Notes: generated by a model not told the origin, from the sequence alone. DNA of 64,000 bases from Treponema bryantii (GCA_015061465.1 SUWN01000001.1:1-64000); one strand, 5' to 3'. Shown: positions 27,445 to 38,308, counted from the stretch's first letter. Numbers and translations: made by a program.

Positions 27445-27534
27445 GTGCCTTGTGGAAAGAAAAGAAAACGCCAGAAGATGGCGACACATAAGCGAAAGAA
27501 GATGCTTAGACGTAATCGACATAAGAGCAAGTAA
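27445..27534 (+). CDS. 29-aa basic AURKAIP1/COX24-domain-like small protein, absent from ORF track
   Basis: GTG start after AAGGAG: MPCGKKRKRQKMATHKRKKMLRRNRHKSK. Confidence 0.8.
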   Translation: MPCGKKRKRQKMATHKRKKMLRRNRHKSK

Positions 27535-27564
27535 GCTTTTAGGTTGGACATTTTGTGTCAGATA

Positions 27565-27603
27565 GACCGCGATAGTTTTTTAACTGACGCGGTCTTTTTT
27601 TTT
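27565..27603 (+). terminator. Rho-independent terminator after the 29-aa ORF
   Basis: GACCGCG...CGCGGTC followed by T9. Confidence 0.85.
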
Positions 27604-27685
27604 AGAAGAATAATTTGTTCATTACATTGATTTGTATCCATAATCAGTTTATGATGTTATATAGATAAAAAATAAGGTTTGAATT

Positions 27686-29587
27686 TTGTTAGCTAGAATT
27701 GATTCGCCAGAAGATATAAAAAACTTGTCGCAAAAACAAATAGATGAACTTTCTCAAGAAATCAGAAAAACAATAATTGATGTTGTTGGAAAAAACGGCG
27801 GGCATTTGGCAAGTAATTTAGGTGTTGTAGAATTAACAATCGCTTTACATAGAGTTTTTAATTCACCACAAGATGCAATTATTTGGGACGTTAGTCATCA
27901 GTGTTATGCTCACAAATTATTGACAGGTCGCTATAAAAATTTTTCATCTTTACGCCAAAAAGACGGTATTTCAGGTTTTACAAATCCAAATGAAAATTCT
28001 GCTGATTATTTTATTTCTGGACACGCATCAACTTCAATTTCTTCTGCATTAGGATTATTAGTTGCTCGTAAACTTCAAAATGATGAAGGAAAAGTAATTG
28101 CAGTTATTGGCGATGGTGCGCTTACAGGTGGCTTAGCTTTTGAAGGTTTGTGTCATGCAGGCCAACTTTATAAAAATTTGATTGTAATTTTGAATGATAA
28201 TCAAATGTCTATTGACCATAACGACGGTGTAATTTCTAGATATTTGAGTAGACTTTCAATGTCTCATCAATATCAATTTTTTAGATATTCAATAGATAAA
28301 ATAATTGATAAAATTCCTTTGTTCAGTAAAGGAATAAAGAAATTCATTTTTAGATTTAAACGTTCGCTAAAAGGACTTTTTTTAACAAACAATTTGTTTA
28401 CAGATTTAGGTTTTGAATATGTTGGGCCTCTTGATGGACATGATGAAAAAAGTTTGGAAATTGTTCTTCAAAAAGTAAAAAACTTAAACAGACCTGTTGT
28501 TGTTCATGTTGTTACAAAAAAAGGGAAAGGTTATAGCCCTGCAGAAAATAATCCTGAAGTTTTTCATGGAGTAGGACCTTTTTGTATTAGCGACGGAACA
28601 GTTGAAAAATTTGATACATTAAGTTTTACAGAAGTATTCAGCAATTGTATGATTGATTTAGCTGATAAAAACGAAAAAATTGTCGGAATTACAGCGGCCA
28701 TGGCAAAAGGAACTGGACTTTCGGCTTTTTCTAGAAAATATCCAAATAGATTTTTTGATGTTGGGATAGCAGAAGAACACGCTGTAACTTTTGCTGGCGG
28801 TTTGGCTGTTGGCGGAATGATTCCTGTTGTTTGTATTTATTCCACATTTATTCAGCGCTCAATTGACCAAATAATTCACGATGTAACTTTACAAAATGCT
28901 CACGTTATTTTTATGTTAGACAGAGCGGGTGCAGTTCCTTCTGACGGAGTAACTCATCAAGGAATTTTTGATATTTCTTTATTAAGACCAATTCCAAAAT
29001 TGAATATTTTAAGTGTTGCAAGTGCAGATGATTTAAAATTGTGTTTGGAATGGGCGAGTGAATCTAAATATGCAACTGTTATTCGTTATCCAAAACTTTC
29101 TTGCCCAACAGAGTTACCTCAATTTAAAACTTCGGTAGAAATTGGAAGAGGAATTCTTATTCCATGTTCAGAAATTATTATTGAAAATATTTCGGAAGTT
29201 GAATTGGAAAATCGCAAAAATAAAATTCTTGTTGTTTCAACAGGCGGAATGTTTAACGAAGTTCACACTGCTGTTCGTGCGACTTTGATGGATAACGGAT
29301 ATTCTGACATTTATTTATTACGATTTATAAAACCAATCGATTTAGATTATTTCTGGCAAATTGTACAAAAATATCACGGTGTAGTATTTGTAGAAGATGG
29401 CGTTCAAATTGGTGGAATCAGTGAATATTTAAATAGTTTCTTGCTGGAAAATAATTTTACAAATACAAAAATTTTAGCGTTTGAAGATAAATTTTATGAA
29501 CACGGAAGCCGATTTGATGTTTGTAAATGTGCAAATTTAACTTCGCAGGATATTGCATCTGCCATAAAAGAATTATCTGCAAAATAA
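27686..29587 (+). CDS. dxs: 1-deoxy-D-xylulose-5-phosphate synthase
   Basis: GGHLASNLGVVELTIALHRVF, DVSHQCYAHKLLTGR, GDGALTGGLAFEGL, DVGIAEEHAVTFAGGLA. Confidence 0.97.
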   Translation: MLARIDSPEDIKNLSQKQIDELSQEIRKTIIDVVGKNGGHLASNLGVVELTIALHRVFNSPQDAIIWDVSHQCYAHKLLTGRYKNFSSLRQKDGISGFTNPNENSADYFISGHASTSISSALGLLVARKLQNDEGKVIAVIGDGALTGGLAFEGLCHAGQLYKNLIVILNDNQMSIDHNDGVISRYLSRLSMSHQYQFFRYSIDKIIDKIPLFSKGIKKFIFRFKRSLKGLFLTNNLFTDLGFEYVGPLDGHDEKSLEIVLQKVKNLNRPVVVHVVTKKGKGYSPAENNPEVFHGVGPFCISDGTVEKFDTLSFTEVFSNCMIDLADKNEKIVGITAAMAKGTGLSAFSRKYPNRFFDVGIAEEHAVTFAGGLAVGGMIPVVCIYSTFIQRSIDQIIHDVTLQNAHVIFMLDRAGAVPSDGVTHQGIFDISLLRPIPKLNILSVASADDLKLCLEWASESKYATVIRYPKLSCPTELPQFKTSVEIGRGILIPCSEIIIENISEVELENRKNKILVVSTGGMFNEVHTAVRATLMDNGYSDIYLLRFIKPIDLDYFWQIVQKYHGVVFVEDGVQIGGISEYLNSFLLENNFTNTKILAFEDKFYEHGSRFDVCKCANLTSQDIASAIKELSAK

Positions 29588-29608
29588 ATTTTTATTTGGA
29601 GAAATCAA

Positions 29609-30415
29609 ATGCTTTCATTACAAATTGGAACAAAAAAAATAGCAACTGAACGACCTTCTTTTGTTATGGGAATCTGTAATGCAACTTCTGATTCATTTTA
29701 TAAAAAAAGCCGTGGTGGAATAAAAAAAGCATTTGAATTAATTGAGCAAGGCGCTGATATTATTGATATTGGCGCTGAATCTACTCGCCCGGGATTTTCA
29801 GAAATTTCTAGCGAAGAACAAATAAAAAAAATCATTCCGATTATAAAAGCGATTAGAAAAAAATCCGACATTCCAATTTCTGTTGATACACGAAGTTCTG
29901 TTGTAATGAGCGCTGCAATTAATGAAGGCGCAGATATTTTAAATGATGTTTCATCGTTATCAAGCGACAAAAAAATGATTGATATTCTACAAAATAATGA
30001 AATTTCTGTAATTTTAATGCACGGATTCATGCAGAATGAAGATAAAAAATCATCAGTTGATATTGTAAAAGAAGTTTCTGATTTTTTTTATAAAAAGATT
30101 GAATTTCTAAAAGAAAATGACATCGATTTATCCAAAGTTATTTTAGATCCGGGAATTGGTTTTGGAAAAACTTTTGAAGAAAATATTGAATTAATCAAAA
30201 ATCCTCAAAAAATCTGTAATAATGAATTTCCTGTTTTGATGGCTCTTTCTAGAAAACGATGTATTGGAGCGATGACAAATAAAGAAGTTGAAGACAGGCT
30301 TGTTGGTACAATTTCTGCAAATGTTTTTTCTGTAATAAATGGTGCAAAAATAATTAGAGTTCATGACGTTTGGCAAGCAATAGATTCTATGAATGTTCTG
30401 AAATATATGTTATAA
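29609..30415 (+). CDS. folP: Dihydropteroate synthase
   Basis: VMGICNATSDSFY, IDIGAESTRPG, ISVDTRSS, ILNDVSSL, ILDPGIGFGKTFEENIELI. Confidence 0.95.
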   Translation: MLSLQIGTKKIATERPSFVMGICNATSDSFYKKSRGGIKKAFELIEQGADIIDIGAESTRPGFSEISSEEQIKKIIPIIKAIRKKSDIPISVDTRSSVVMSAAINEGADILNDVSSLSSDKKMIDILQNNEISVILMHGFMQNEDKKSSVDIVKEVSDFFYKKIEFLKENDIDLSKVILDPGIGFGKTFEENIELIKNPQKICNNEFPVLMALSRKRCIGAMTNKEVEDRLVGTISANVFSVINGAKIIRVHDVWQAIDSMNVLKYML

Positions 30416-30425
30416 TATAAAAAGT

Positions 30426-31241
30426 ATGGAAATTTCAAATAAGTTGTCTTACATTTACGGATTTATAAGTCCAATTTTAGACATTTTAATTCTTGCTGTT
30501 TTGATTTACAAAGCATACGATTTTATGTCTAAAACAAATAGTATTCAAATTTTAAAAGCAGCGATTATTGTTTTGATTGCTTATGCAGCTGCTTATTTTT
30601 TAAAATTAAATACAGTTCTTTGGTTGCTAAATATTATTGCTCCAGGATTGATTATTGCTTTTGCAGTTATTTTCCAGCCAGAAATCAGAAAATTGTTCTT
30701 AAAAATTGGGCAAAGTAAATGGTTTGCTTTTGGTAGTCGTTCTAAACATACTTATGTAGATTCCGTACTTGTTGCAGCTGAAATGCTTTCTAAACAAAAA
30801 AGAGGAATGCTTGCTGTATTTATTCGTCACACAAAAGTTGATAACTATATGCAATCGGGAACAAAATTAAATGCCGATTTATCATCAAATCTTCTTGTTA
30901 CAATTTTTGGAATGGATACACCTCTTCACGATGGCGCTTGTTTTATTCAAGGTGGAAAACTTGTTGCCGCAGGTTGTTTTTTGCCATTAAGTGAAGTTTA
31001 TGATATTAAAAAAACATTCGGAACTCGTCACCGTGCTGCATTGGGGCTTTCTGAATTAACTGATGCAGTTGTTCTTGTAGTTTCTGAAGAAACAGGTGCA
31101 ATTAGTTTGGCGTATGATTCCAAACTTCACTATGATTTATCAATGACAGAATTAACAAAAACATTGGAAAATCTTTTGGAAATTACCCCAGAATCTTACA
31201 ATATGGAGGACACAATAGATGAAAGTAAACCAATTGTTTGA
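30426..31241 (+). CDS. cdaA: Diadenylate cyclase (c-di-AMP synthase)
   Basis: Membrane N-terminus; TPLHDGACFIQGGKLVAAGCFLPLS and GTRHRAALGLSELTDAVVLVVSEETGAISLA (DisA_N DGA and RHR motifs). Confidence 0.95.
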   Translation: MEISNKLSYIYGFISPILDILILAVLIYKAYDFMSKTNSIQILKAAIIVLIAYAAAYFLKLNTVLWLLNIIAPGLIIAFAVIFQPEIRKLFLKIGQSKWFAFGSRSKHTYVDSVLVAAEMLSKQKRGMLAVFIRHTKVDNYMQSGTKLNADLSSNLLVTIFGMDTPLHDGACFIQGGKLVAAGCFLPLSEVYDIKKTFGTRHRAALGLSELTDAVVLVVSEETGAISLAYDSKLHYDLSMTELTKTLENLLEITPESYNMEDTIDESKPIV

Positions 31242-32208
31242 AAAACTCATTGATAAATGGCCTATTAAAGTTATCTGTTTAATAATCGCAATTTTTTTGT
31301 ATATTATAAATTTAACTTCAAATGTAGAAAAAAAATCTTTTGTTTTGCCTTTACACATTCAGGCAGAAGGTAATGTTACAAATGTTGGTTTTGTAAATCA
31401 AAAAGTAAAAGTTATTGTAAAAGTTAATGAATCTGATATTGCTAATGTTGCTAGTAGCGACTTTTATGCTTATGTAAATCTAAATTACGTTGAAACAAGT
31501 GGAACTTATAATATTCCTGTTCATGTAAATGTTTCTGATAAAGTAATGGCGATGAATCCTTTGGAAGTAAGAGTTGAACCTGAATATATTTCTATGAAAG
31601 TTGAAGAAAAATCAATGAAATTTGCAGAAATTCAGCCTTTGTTAGTTGGACAAGTTGCATACGGATATAAAATTTCAAATATCCAAGTAGAGCCTCCTTT
31701 TGTAGAAGTCGAAGGGCCAGCTTCAATGATAAAAGAAGTTGATTATATTTACACAGATAATATTGATGTTTCAAATTTACAAAGTGATATTCAGACTGAA
31801 GTATATTACAAACCTTTAAATAAAATTATTTCTGTAAAAAATAAAGGCCCTTATCAAGTAGAATTGACTGTTGAAGAAGAAGAAATGACTCGTGAATTTA
31901 CAAATCTTCCTATTTTCCCAATAAATCTTTCTGATGATTTTGAACTTGATTCAGAACTTCCAAATACTTCTTTGATTTTAACAGGTTCTGTTTTAAATCT
32001 TGAAAATTATCAACTTTCCCCTCGTTCTATCTTTGTGGATTTTTCATTCATCACTGAACCTGGAACTTATGAAATCCCTGTAAATTATTCTGTGCCATCG
32101 GTTTTAAAAATCAAAGAAAAAGGCGTAGAAAAAATTTCGGTAACTGTTACAAAAAAAGTTCAAGAAGAACAAATTCCTGCAGAACAAACTTTGGAAGCAA
32201 CTGAATGA
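31219..32208 (+). CDS. CdaR-like YbbR-domain protein
   Basis: N-terminal TM; YbbR-like repeats (VEVEGPASMIKEVDYIYTDNIDVS); overlaps cdaA. Confidence 0.8.
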   Translation: MKVNQLFEKLIDKWPIKVICLIIAIFLYIINLTSNVEKKSFVLPLHIQAEGNVTNVGFVNQKVKVIVKVNESDIANVASSDFYAYVNLNYVETSGTYNIPVHVNVSDKVMAMNPLEVRVEPEYISMKVEEKSMKFAEIQPLLVGQVAYGYKISNIQVEPPFVEVEGPASMIKEVDYIYTDNIDVSNLQSDIQTEVYYKPLNKIISVKNKGPYQVELTVEEEEMTREFTNLPIFPINLSDDFELDSELPNTSLILTGSVLNLENYQLSPRSIFVDFSFITEPGTYEIPVNYSVPSVLKIKEKGVEKISVTVTKKVQEEQIPAEQTLEATE

Positions 32209-32579
32209 TTTACGGAATAGGCGTTGATATTACAAAAGTTAGTCGCTTTGAAAAATGGTGTCAAAATCCTGATATAATCAGCCGATTTTTTAATAAAGAA
32301 GAAATCTGTTTTTCAAAAGAGCAAGATTCGCTTTGCCAATACTACGCGGCTAGGTTTGCTGCAAAAGAAGCGTTTTCTAAAGCGTTAGGAACTGGTATAA
32401 AGAATTTTTCGCTAAAAGATTTGTATATAAAAAATAATAAAGACGGAAAGCCTGAATTATTTTTTAACGATTCTGTAAAACAAATTTTGCAAAATCGTTG
32501 TGGTGAGTGTGTTGTTCATGTTTCTTTAAGTCACGAAACTGATTACGCAATCGCGTACGTTGTTATAGAAAAAATATAA
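32205..32579 (+). CDS. acpS: Holo-[acyl-carrier-protein] synthase
   Basis: IYGIGVDITKVSRFE, RFAAKEAFSKALGTGI, VHVSLSHETDYAIAYVVIE. Confidence 0.95.
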   Translation: MIYGIGVDITKVSRFEKWCQNPDIISRFFNKEEICFSKEQDSLCQYYAARFAAKEAFSKALGTGIKNFSLKDLYIKNNKDGKPELFFNDSVKQILQNRCGECVVHVSLSHETDYAIAYVVIEKI

Positions 32580-32593
32580 ATTGGAGGATAAGC

Positions 32594-33466
32594 ATGGCGA
32601 CTTCAAATACAAATAAAAAAACTCCGGGAATTTCATATTGGTCTAAAGATAAATGTATCTGTCCTGTATGTAAAAAATCTTTTGAAAAAGAAATTATGCG
32701 TAGTGGAAACGGGCGTATGATTGCCGGTGGATTATCTGATGAATTACACAGAACTTTTGAGCCATCAGCAAAATATGGCGTGATTTATCCTTTAATTTAC
32801 GAAATTGGTGCGTGTCCTCATTGCTATTCTGCATTTTTCTGGAATGATTTTAAAGATATAAAAAGCAACGATGTAATAGACAAATTATTCCGCGAGATTG
32901 ATAAAAGACGTGAAGCTGTAGAAAATATTTTTCCATATTTTGACTTAAAAAACGAACGTAAACTTTTTGATGGTGCCGCAATGTACTATCTTGCACTTTT
33001 AAGTTATGAATGTGTCGGGCCTGAGTTAATTCCAACTCTAAAAAAAGCAATTATTTCTCTTAGACTTGCTTGGCTTTGTACATACATCGATAAAAGATGT
33101 AGCGGTTACAATTACGATTATATTGCACAAGTTTTTTATAGAAAATCTTTGTTCTTCTACCAACAGGCTGTCATTAATGAAACTACACGTACTGAAAAAA
33201 GTTCCACATTGTCTAATATGGGACCTGATATGGATAAAAATTACGGTTGGGACGGTGTTATTTATTTATGCGGTTTGCTTGAATATAAATATGGACAAAG
33301 AGAAGATACCCAACTTAGATTAAAAAAATTAAGTGAATCTAAAACCGCAATTGCGCGTATTTTTGGTTTGGGAAAATCTTCTAAAAATAAACCTGGTCCA
33401 CTTTTGGAACATGCCCGTGAATTGTATGATAATCTTTCTAAAGAACTAAAGGATGATGACTTTTAA
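32594..33466 (+). CDS. DUF2225-domain protein
   Basis: N-terminal CPVCKKSFEKEIMRSG...YGVIYPLIYEIGACPHCYSAFFWNDF. Confidence 0.75.
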   Translation: MATSNTNKKTPGISYWSKDKCICPVCKKSFEKEIMRSGNGRMIAGGLSDELHRTFEPSAKYGVIYPLIYEIGACPHCYSAFFWNDFKDIKSNDVIDKLFREIDKRREAVENIFPYFDLKNERKLFDGAAMYYLALLSYECVGPELIPTLKKAIISLRLAWLCTYIDKRCSGYNYDYIAQVFYRKSLFFYQQAVINETTRTEKSSTLSNMGPDMDKNYGWDGVIYLCGLLEYKYGQREDTQLRLKKLSESKTAIARIFGLGKSSKNKPGPLLEHARELYDNLSKELKDDDF

Positions 33467-33475
33467 TTAAAAATT

Positions 33476-34270
33476 ATGCGTAATATTTTATTAACAATTT
33501 CTTATGACGGAACTGATTTTTGTGGATGGCAACGTCAAGATGATAAATCTGGTGGTCAGGCGGAACGAACTGTACAAGGTGAACTAGAAAAAGCGTTAGA
33601 AAAACTTCATAAACAAAAAATTCTTCTTTACGGTTCTGGTCGTACAGATAGTGGAGTTCACGCGTTAGGACAAGCTGCAAACTTTTTTTCTCCAATCGAC
33701 TCAATTCCAACTTCAAATTATATTCGTGCTTTGAATTGTCTTTTGCCACAAGATATTAGAATTATGAATGCGGAAGAAAAATCCCCAGATTTTAACGCAA
33801 GATTTAGCGCAACAAGTCGCTCTTACAGATATTTTATTAGTTTTTCAGATTCTGTGCCTGCATCTTCTACCCGTTATGTATGGAATGTAAAAAATTATTC
33901 ACCAAATATAGAACGTCTAAATAAATATGCATCTTGTCTTCGCGGTGAAATTGATTGTGCTTCTTTTGCTGCAAGTGGCGATATGAGCCTTTCTACAAAC
34001 AGATTTTTGGATAACGCATATTTTTTTATGCAAAAAGATATTTTTGGAAACGACTTACTTGTTTTTGAAATTGAAGCAAACGCTTTTTTGTGGAAAATGG
34101 TCAGAACAATTACAGGAACTTTAATTAATCTTGATAAAACAAACGCTCCTGAAGATTCCATGCAAAAAATTCTTTTAGCAAAAGATAGAACAAAAGCTGG
34201 TGTTACAGCGCCTTCAACAGGACTTTTTTTATACAAGATAAATTTTGATGGAATTAGAAAACACGTATAA
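33476..34270 (+). CDS. truA: tRNA pseudouridine(38-40) synthase
   Basis: ILLTISYDGTDFCGWQRQ, YGSGRTDSGVHALGQAANF, FLWKMVRTITGTLI. Confidence 0.95.
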   Translation: MRNILLTISYDGTDFCGWQRQDDKSGGQAERTVQGELEKALEKLHKQKILLYGSGRTDSGVHALGQAANFFSPIDSIPTSNYIRALNCLLPQDIRIMNAEEKSPDFNARFSATSRSYRYFISFSDSVPASSTRYVWNVKNYSPNIERLNKYASCLRGEIDCASFAASGDMSLSTNRFLDNAYFFMQKDIFGNDLLVFEIEANAFLWKMVRTITGTLINLDKTNAPEDSMQKILLAKDRTKAGVTAPSTGLFLYKINFDGIRKHV

Positions 34271-34271
34271 T

Positions 34272-36296
34272 TTACAACAAACTTACAGGATCTGTGTCGT
34301 ATTCAATATAAACGTTTTGATTGTGTGTGTATTTTTCCAAAAGATTTCTTGCCATAGATAAAAGTGGAATAACACTTGTTCCTTTTAATAAAATCTGAAC
34401 TCTATAATTTTGAGAAATTTTTTCTATTGGACATTCTGCTGGACCTAAAATTTCTGCATTTTTTGGCGCTCCGTTTTGCAAAATCTTTTTTGCTTCCATT
34501 GCAGTTTCAAAAGCTAGATTTTTATTAAAACTTCTAAAAACAAGTCTAACTAATCTACTAAATGGCGGAAATTCCAAAAATTGTCTTTGTGTTAATTCAT
34601 AATCATAAAATTCTGTGATTTTGGAATTACACGCAAAGAAAATTGGTTCTCTTGCTGGATCGTAAGTTTGAACAATTACTTTTCCGTTTTTTAAATATCT
34701 ACCGGCACGCCCTGCAACTTGTGTAATTAATGCAAAAGTTCTTTCTCCTGCTCTAAAATCTGGCATATGTAAACCAGTGTCTGCTAAAATTACACCAGCT
34801 AATTGTAACTTTGGAAAATTCAAACCTTTTGCAACCATTTGAGTTCCAAGCATGATGTCGTATTTTCCGTTTTTGAATTCTTCTAGTTTTGTAAGTAATT
34901 CATCTTTACTAGAAAGCACATCAGTATCAAGACGAATTATTCTTGCATTTGGAAATTTTGCTTTAGTTTCCGCTTCTATAAATTCAGTTCCAAATCCTGC
35001 CGAACCAATATCTACAGAACCACATTCAGGACAACTTTCTGGTGGAATAATTGACCATCCACAATAATGACAACGCAATCTGTTATCTTTTTTATGATAG
35101 GTGAGTGGAACGGAACAATTTTTACATTTTAATTCAAAACCACATGTGTTACATCTAAAAAAGTGTGAAAATCCACGTCTATTCAAAAATAAAATAACTT
35201 GATGATTTTCTTCCAACGTTTTTTTGATTTCCTCTTCAAGCGGTTTTGAAATACACCCATCCATTTCGTAATGATTTAAATTTATGCAAGAAATTTGGGG
35301 CATTTCGCCACCAGATAATCGTTTGGATAATTTGTGCTGAATAATTGTGTTTTTTGTCATTCCAAACCATGCTTCTACACTTGGAGTCGCACTACCCATT
35401 ACAAGCGGAATTTGTAAAGTTGAACATCTATGCATTGCAACTTGTCTTGCGTGATAACGAGGCGTAGTTCCTGATTTATACGAACCATCGTGTTCTTCAT
35501 CAATAATTACAAGGCCTAAATCTGGAACTGGTGCAAAAATAGCACTTCTTGCTCCTACAATAACTCTTGCTTCTTTATGCATAATTCTGTGCCATTGAGT
35601 TAATCTTTGGCTTGGAGTTAATCCTGAATGAAGAATTGCCGCTGTATTTCCAAATCGTTCTGTAATTGACCTAGCGACTTGTCCAGTTAAACTGATTTCT
35701 GGAACTAAATAAATTACGCCTTTATTCATTGCAAGAGTTTTTTCTGCAAGTTGTAAAAATACTTCTGTTTTACCGCTTCCTGTTGGACCGTATAAATAAT
35801 GATATAAATTATTTTTGTAAGAAAAATTGTTGTTTTTGTCTTTTTGCCAATGTTCAATAATATGGTTTACACAATCCTTTTGCTCATCAGATAAAATTGT
35901 TTTTCCAATTTGTGTTAATTCATTTTCAAAAGAAAAACCACCCGCACTAGTTTCTCGACGTCCCGAAGGAATCATTGCAAAAATCGCTTCGCCCAATGTA
36001 CACAAATAATAGTGAGAAATCCATTTTGCAATTTCAATCAATTCTTTATCGAACAACGGTTCTTTATCAATAATTCGCTTAATCGGCCGGATTTTTGAAC
36101 TATCTACAGGACAACTTGGTGGAATAGAATCCAAAATATCAATGATGAAACCTGATGTTTTTCTGTTTCCAAACATGATTTCTGCACGTTTTCCAATCAT
36201 GGGAATTAATTCTGGTTTTTCATTTTCATCCGGACTATAAGAATATGTGAAAGGTTGGTTTACTGGAAGATTTAAAATGATTTGAAGATATTTCAC
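34272..36296 (-). CDS. priA: Primosomal protein N' (replication restart helicase)
   Basis: YGPTGSGKTEVFLQLAEKTL, VGARSAIFAPVPDLGLVIIDEEHDGSYK, CHYCGWSIIPPESCPECGS zinc motif. Confidence 0.96.
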   Translation of the reverse strand: MKYLQIILNLPVNQPFTYSYSPDENEKPELIPMIGKRAEIMFGNRKTSGFIIDILDSIPPSCPVDSSKIRPIKRIIDKEPLFDKELIEIAKWISHYYLCTLGEAIFAMIPSGRRETSAGGFSFENELTQIGKTILSDEQKDCVNHIIEHWQKDKNNNFSYKNNLYHYLYGPTGSGKTEVFLQLAEKTLAMNKGVIYLVPEISLTGQVARSITERFGNTAAILHSGLTPSQRLTQWHRIMHKEARVIVGARSAIFAPVPDLGLVIIDEEHDGSYKSGTTPRYHARQVAMHRCSTLQIPLVMGSATPSVEAWFGMTKNTIIQHKLSKRLSGGEMPQISCINLNHYEMDGCISKPLEEEIKKTLEENHQVILFLNRRGFSHFFRCNTCGFELKCKNCSVPLTYHKKDNRLRCHYCGWSIIPPESCPECGSVDIGSAGFGTEFIEAETKAKFPNARIIRLDTDVLSSKDELLTKLEEFKNGKYDIMLGTQMVAKGLNFPKLQLAGVILADTGLHMPDFRAGERTFALITQVAGRAGRYLKNGKVIVQTYDPAREPIFFACNSKITEFYDYELTQRQFLEFPPFSRLVRLVFRSFNKNLAFETAMEAKKILQNGAPKNAEILGPAECPIEKISQNYRVQILLKGTSVIPLLSMARNLLEKYTHNQNVYIEYDTDPVSLL

Positions 36297-36311
36297 AGCA
36301 ACTTCCTCAAA

Positions 36312-37067
36312 TTAAAGCGGATTTTTAAAATTTGTAGCGTAATCTGGCGCCAATTCCAAAAGTTTTGTTTTGAATAACTTTAAATCTTCCCAAGCTGGAC
36401 GTTTTAATTCTTCATTTCTTAAAAGCGCACTTGGATGGTAAGTTACCATAAGCGGAATGTCGTTATATTCAAAAAAGTTTCCGCGTAATTTTCCAAGAGC
36501 TTCTTCTGTATTCAATAATTTATGCGAAGAAATTCGCCCCAAACACAAAATCATTTTTGGTTTTAAACAATGAATTTGAGCATCTAAAAAAGAAATACAA
36601 GCCGCTTGTTCGTCAGGATAAGGATCTCTATTTTGTGGAGGGCGACATTTTACAATATTTGCAATAAAACAATTTGTGTTTCTTTCTAATTGAATTGCAG
36701 CAAGCATCCTGTCAAGTAAAATTCCTGCTTTTCCAACAAACGGTTTGCCTTGCGCATCTTCTTCAGCTCCCGGACCTTCGCCAATTACCATAACGTAAGG
36801 ATTTTTTACGCCCATTCCAGGAACTACATTTGTTCGGGTTCTAGCCAATCCGCATCTAGTACAACGCGAAATCTTGGAAGCAATTTCTTCGATAGATATA
36901 CCTTTTTTTTCAGCAGTTTGAATATCAGAAATTACTTTTTGTTCTTCTGCCACATCATCTGTAAAAACAGGTTCTTCTCCCTTAAAAAATTCGGGGGTGT
37001 AACCATTTATATATTGAGAAGATGTTTTAATTAAATTGTAAAGAATCTTTTTTTCTTCTGCTTTCAT
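36312..37067 (-). CDS. Uracil-DNA glycosylase (type 4/5-like)
   Basis: CTRCGLARTRTNVVPGMG, VMVIGEGPGAEEDAQGKPFVGKAGILLDRML, VTYHPSALLRN. Confidence 0.9.
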   Translation of the reverse strand: MKAEEKKILYNLIKTSSQYINGYTPEFFKGEEPVFTDDVAEEQKVISDIQTAEKKGISIEEIASKISRCTRCGLARTRTNVVPGMGVKNPYVMVIGEGPGAEEDAQGKPFVGKAGILLDRMLAAIQLERNTNCFIANIVKCRPPQNRDPYPDEQAACISFLDAQIHCLKPKMILCLGRISSHKLLNTEEALGKLRGNFFEYNDIPLMVTYHPSALLRNEELKRPAWEDLKLFKTKLLELAPDYATNFKNPL

Positions 37068-37068
37068 T

Positions 37069-38244
37069 TTATTCCGAAATTTGTTCTACAGTTCCATCAA
37101 AATTGAATTTCTTAATCACCCTGTTTTTATAAGATTCTGTGATTAATTCATCAACTTGCATATTTTTGTAAATTTCTTCTGCATCACTAACTTTTCCGCG
37201 TAAAATTGGATGTTTTGGCGAGAACAAAACACAACAATCTTCGTAAGGCAAAATTGAAGTTTCATAAGTATCAATGAAATTTGCTGTTTGAATAATTTCT
37301 TCTTTATCTAATCCGCAAAGAGGACGCAAAAGTGGATATTCTGCAAAATGTTCTGTTACGCTCATATTTTCAATTGTTTGGCTTGCAACTTGTCCCAAAC
37401 TTTCGCCCGTAATAATACAACTTGCATGAACTCTGTGAGCCATCATATTTGCAACTTTCATCATACAAACTCTGAGCATTAAAGTAGACCACGCTTCAGG
37501 TGCTTTTTCTTTAATAACCATTTGAACATCTGTAAAAGGAATAATATTCAAATATGTTGAAATTCCGTAATAAGCCAATTTTTGTGCCAAATCTTCAACT
37601 TTCTTTTGTGCTTCTTCAGAAGTGTATGGATATGAGTGGAAATAACAACATTCAATTTTCATTCCGCGACGTAACATTCTGTATCCAGCAACAGGAGAAT
37701 CTAACCCGCCAGAAAGCAATAACAAACCTTTTCCGCTACAACCAACAGGCAAACCTCTACAACCGGTTTGTGAATCGCAATATACAAATGCCCGTTCTCT
37801 TACTTCGACAGTAATAATGCAATCTGGATTATGAACATCAACTTTCATTAAATCTTCAACAACACCAGCTGTTTCGCAACAAATTTCGTATGAATTAAGT
37901 GGAAATTGTTTAAACGACCGTCTTGCTTCAATCTTAAAAGTTTTGCATCCTTTTTCTGCTTGAATTTTTGCTTCTTCCAAAACCGCTTGTTTTATACTTT
38001 CAATTTCTCTTTCACAAACTCTTGTTTTTGCCCAACCTGTAATTCCCAAAAGATGATTTAATGTAAATTCAACAATTTCAAAATCTTCTTCTTTACAATC
38101 AATATACATTCTTCCTGCGTGAAGAGTAACTTGAACATCTTTGTCTTTTAAACAATCTTTTGTATTTTTTACCAACAATCTTTCAAATTCATGAAGATTT
38201 GAGCCTTTTAAAGTAAGTTCACCTAATTTTGCTAAATAAGTCAT
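37069..38244 (-). CDS. thiI: tRNA 4-thiouridine synthase ThiI
   Basis: GSNLHEFERLLVKNTK, LLLLSGGLDSPVAGYRMLRRG, TGESLGQVASQTIENM. Confidence 0.93.
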   Translation of the reverse strand: MTYLAKLGELTLKGSNLHEFERLLVKNTKDCLKDKDVQVTLHAGRMYIDCKEEDFEIVEFTLNHLLGITGWAKTRVCEREIESIKQAVLEEAKIQAEKGCKTFKIEARRSFKQFPLNSYEICCETAGVVEDLMKVDVHNPDCIITVEVRERAFVYCDSQTGCRGLPVGCSGKGLLLLSGGLDSPVAGYRMLRRGMKIECCYFHSYPYTSEEAQKKVEDLAQKLAYYGISTYLNIIPFTDVQMVIKEKAPEAWSTLMLRVCMMKVANMMAHRVHASCIITGESLGQVASQTIENMSVTEHFAEYPLLRPLCGLDKEEIIQTANFIDTYETSILPYEDCCVLFSPKHPILRGKVSDAEEIYKNMQVDELITESYKNRVIKKFNFDGTVEQISE

Positions 38245-38308
38245 ATTTTTATTTTAATGGATTTTTTTTATTCACTCAATATAACTTTTAGACGATATTA
38301 TTAATGAG

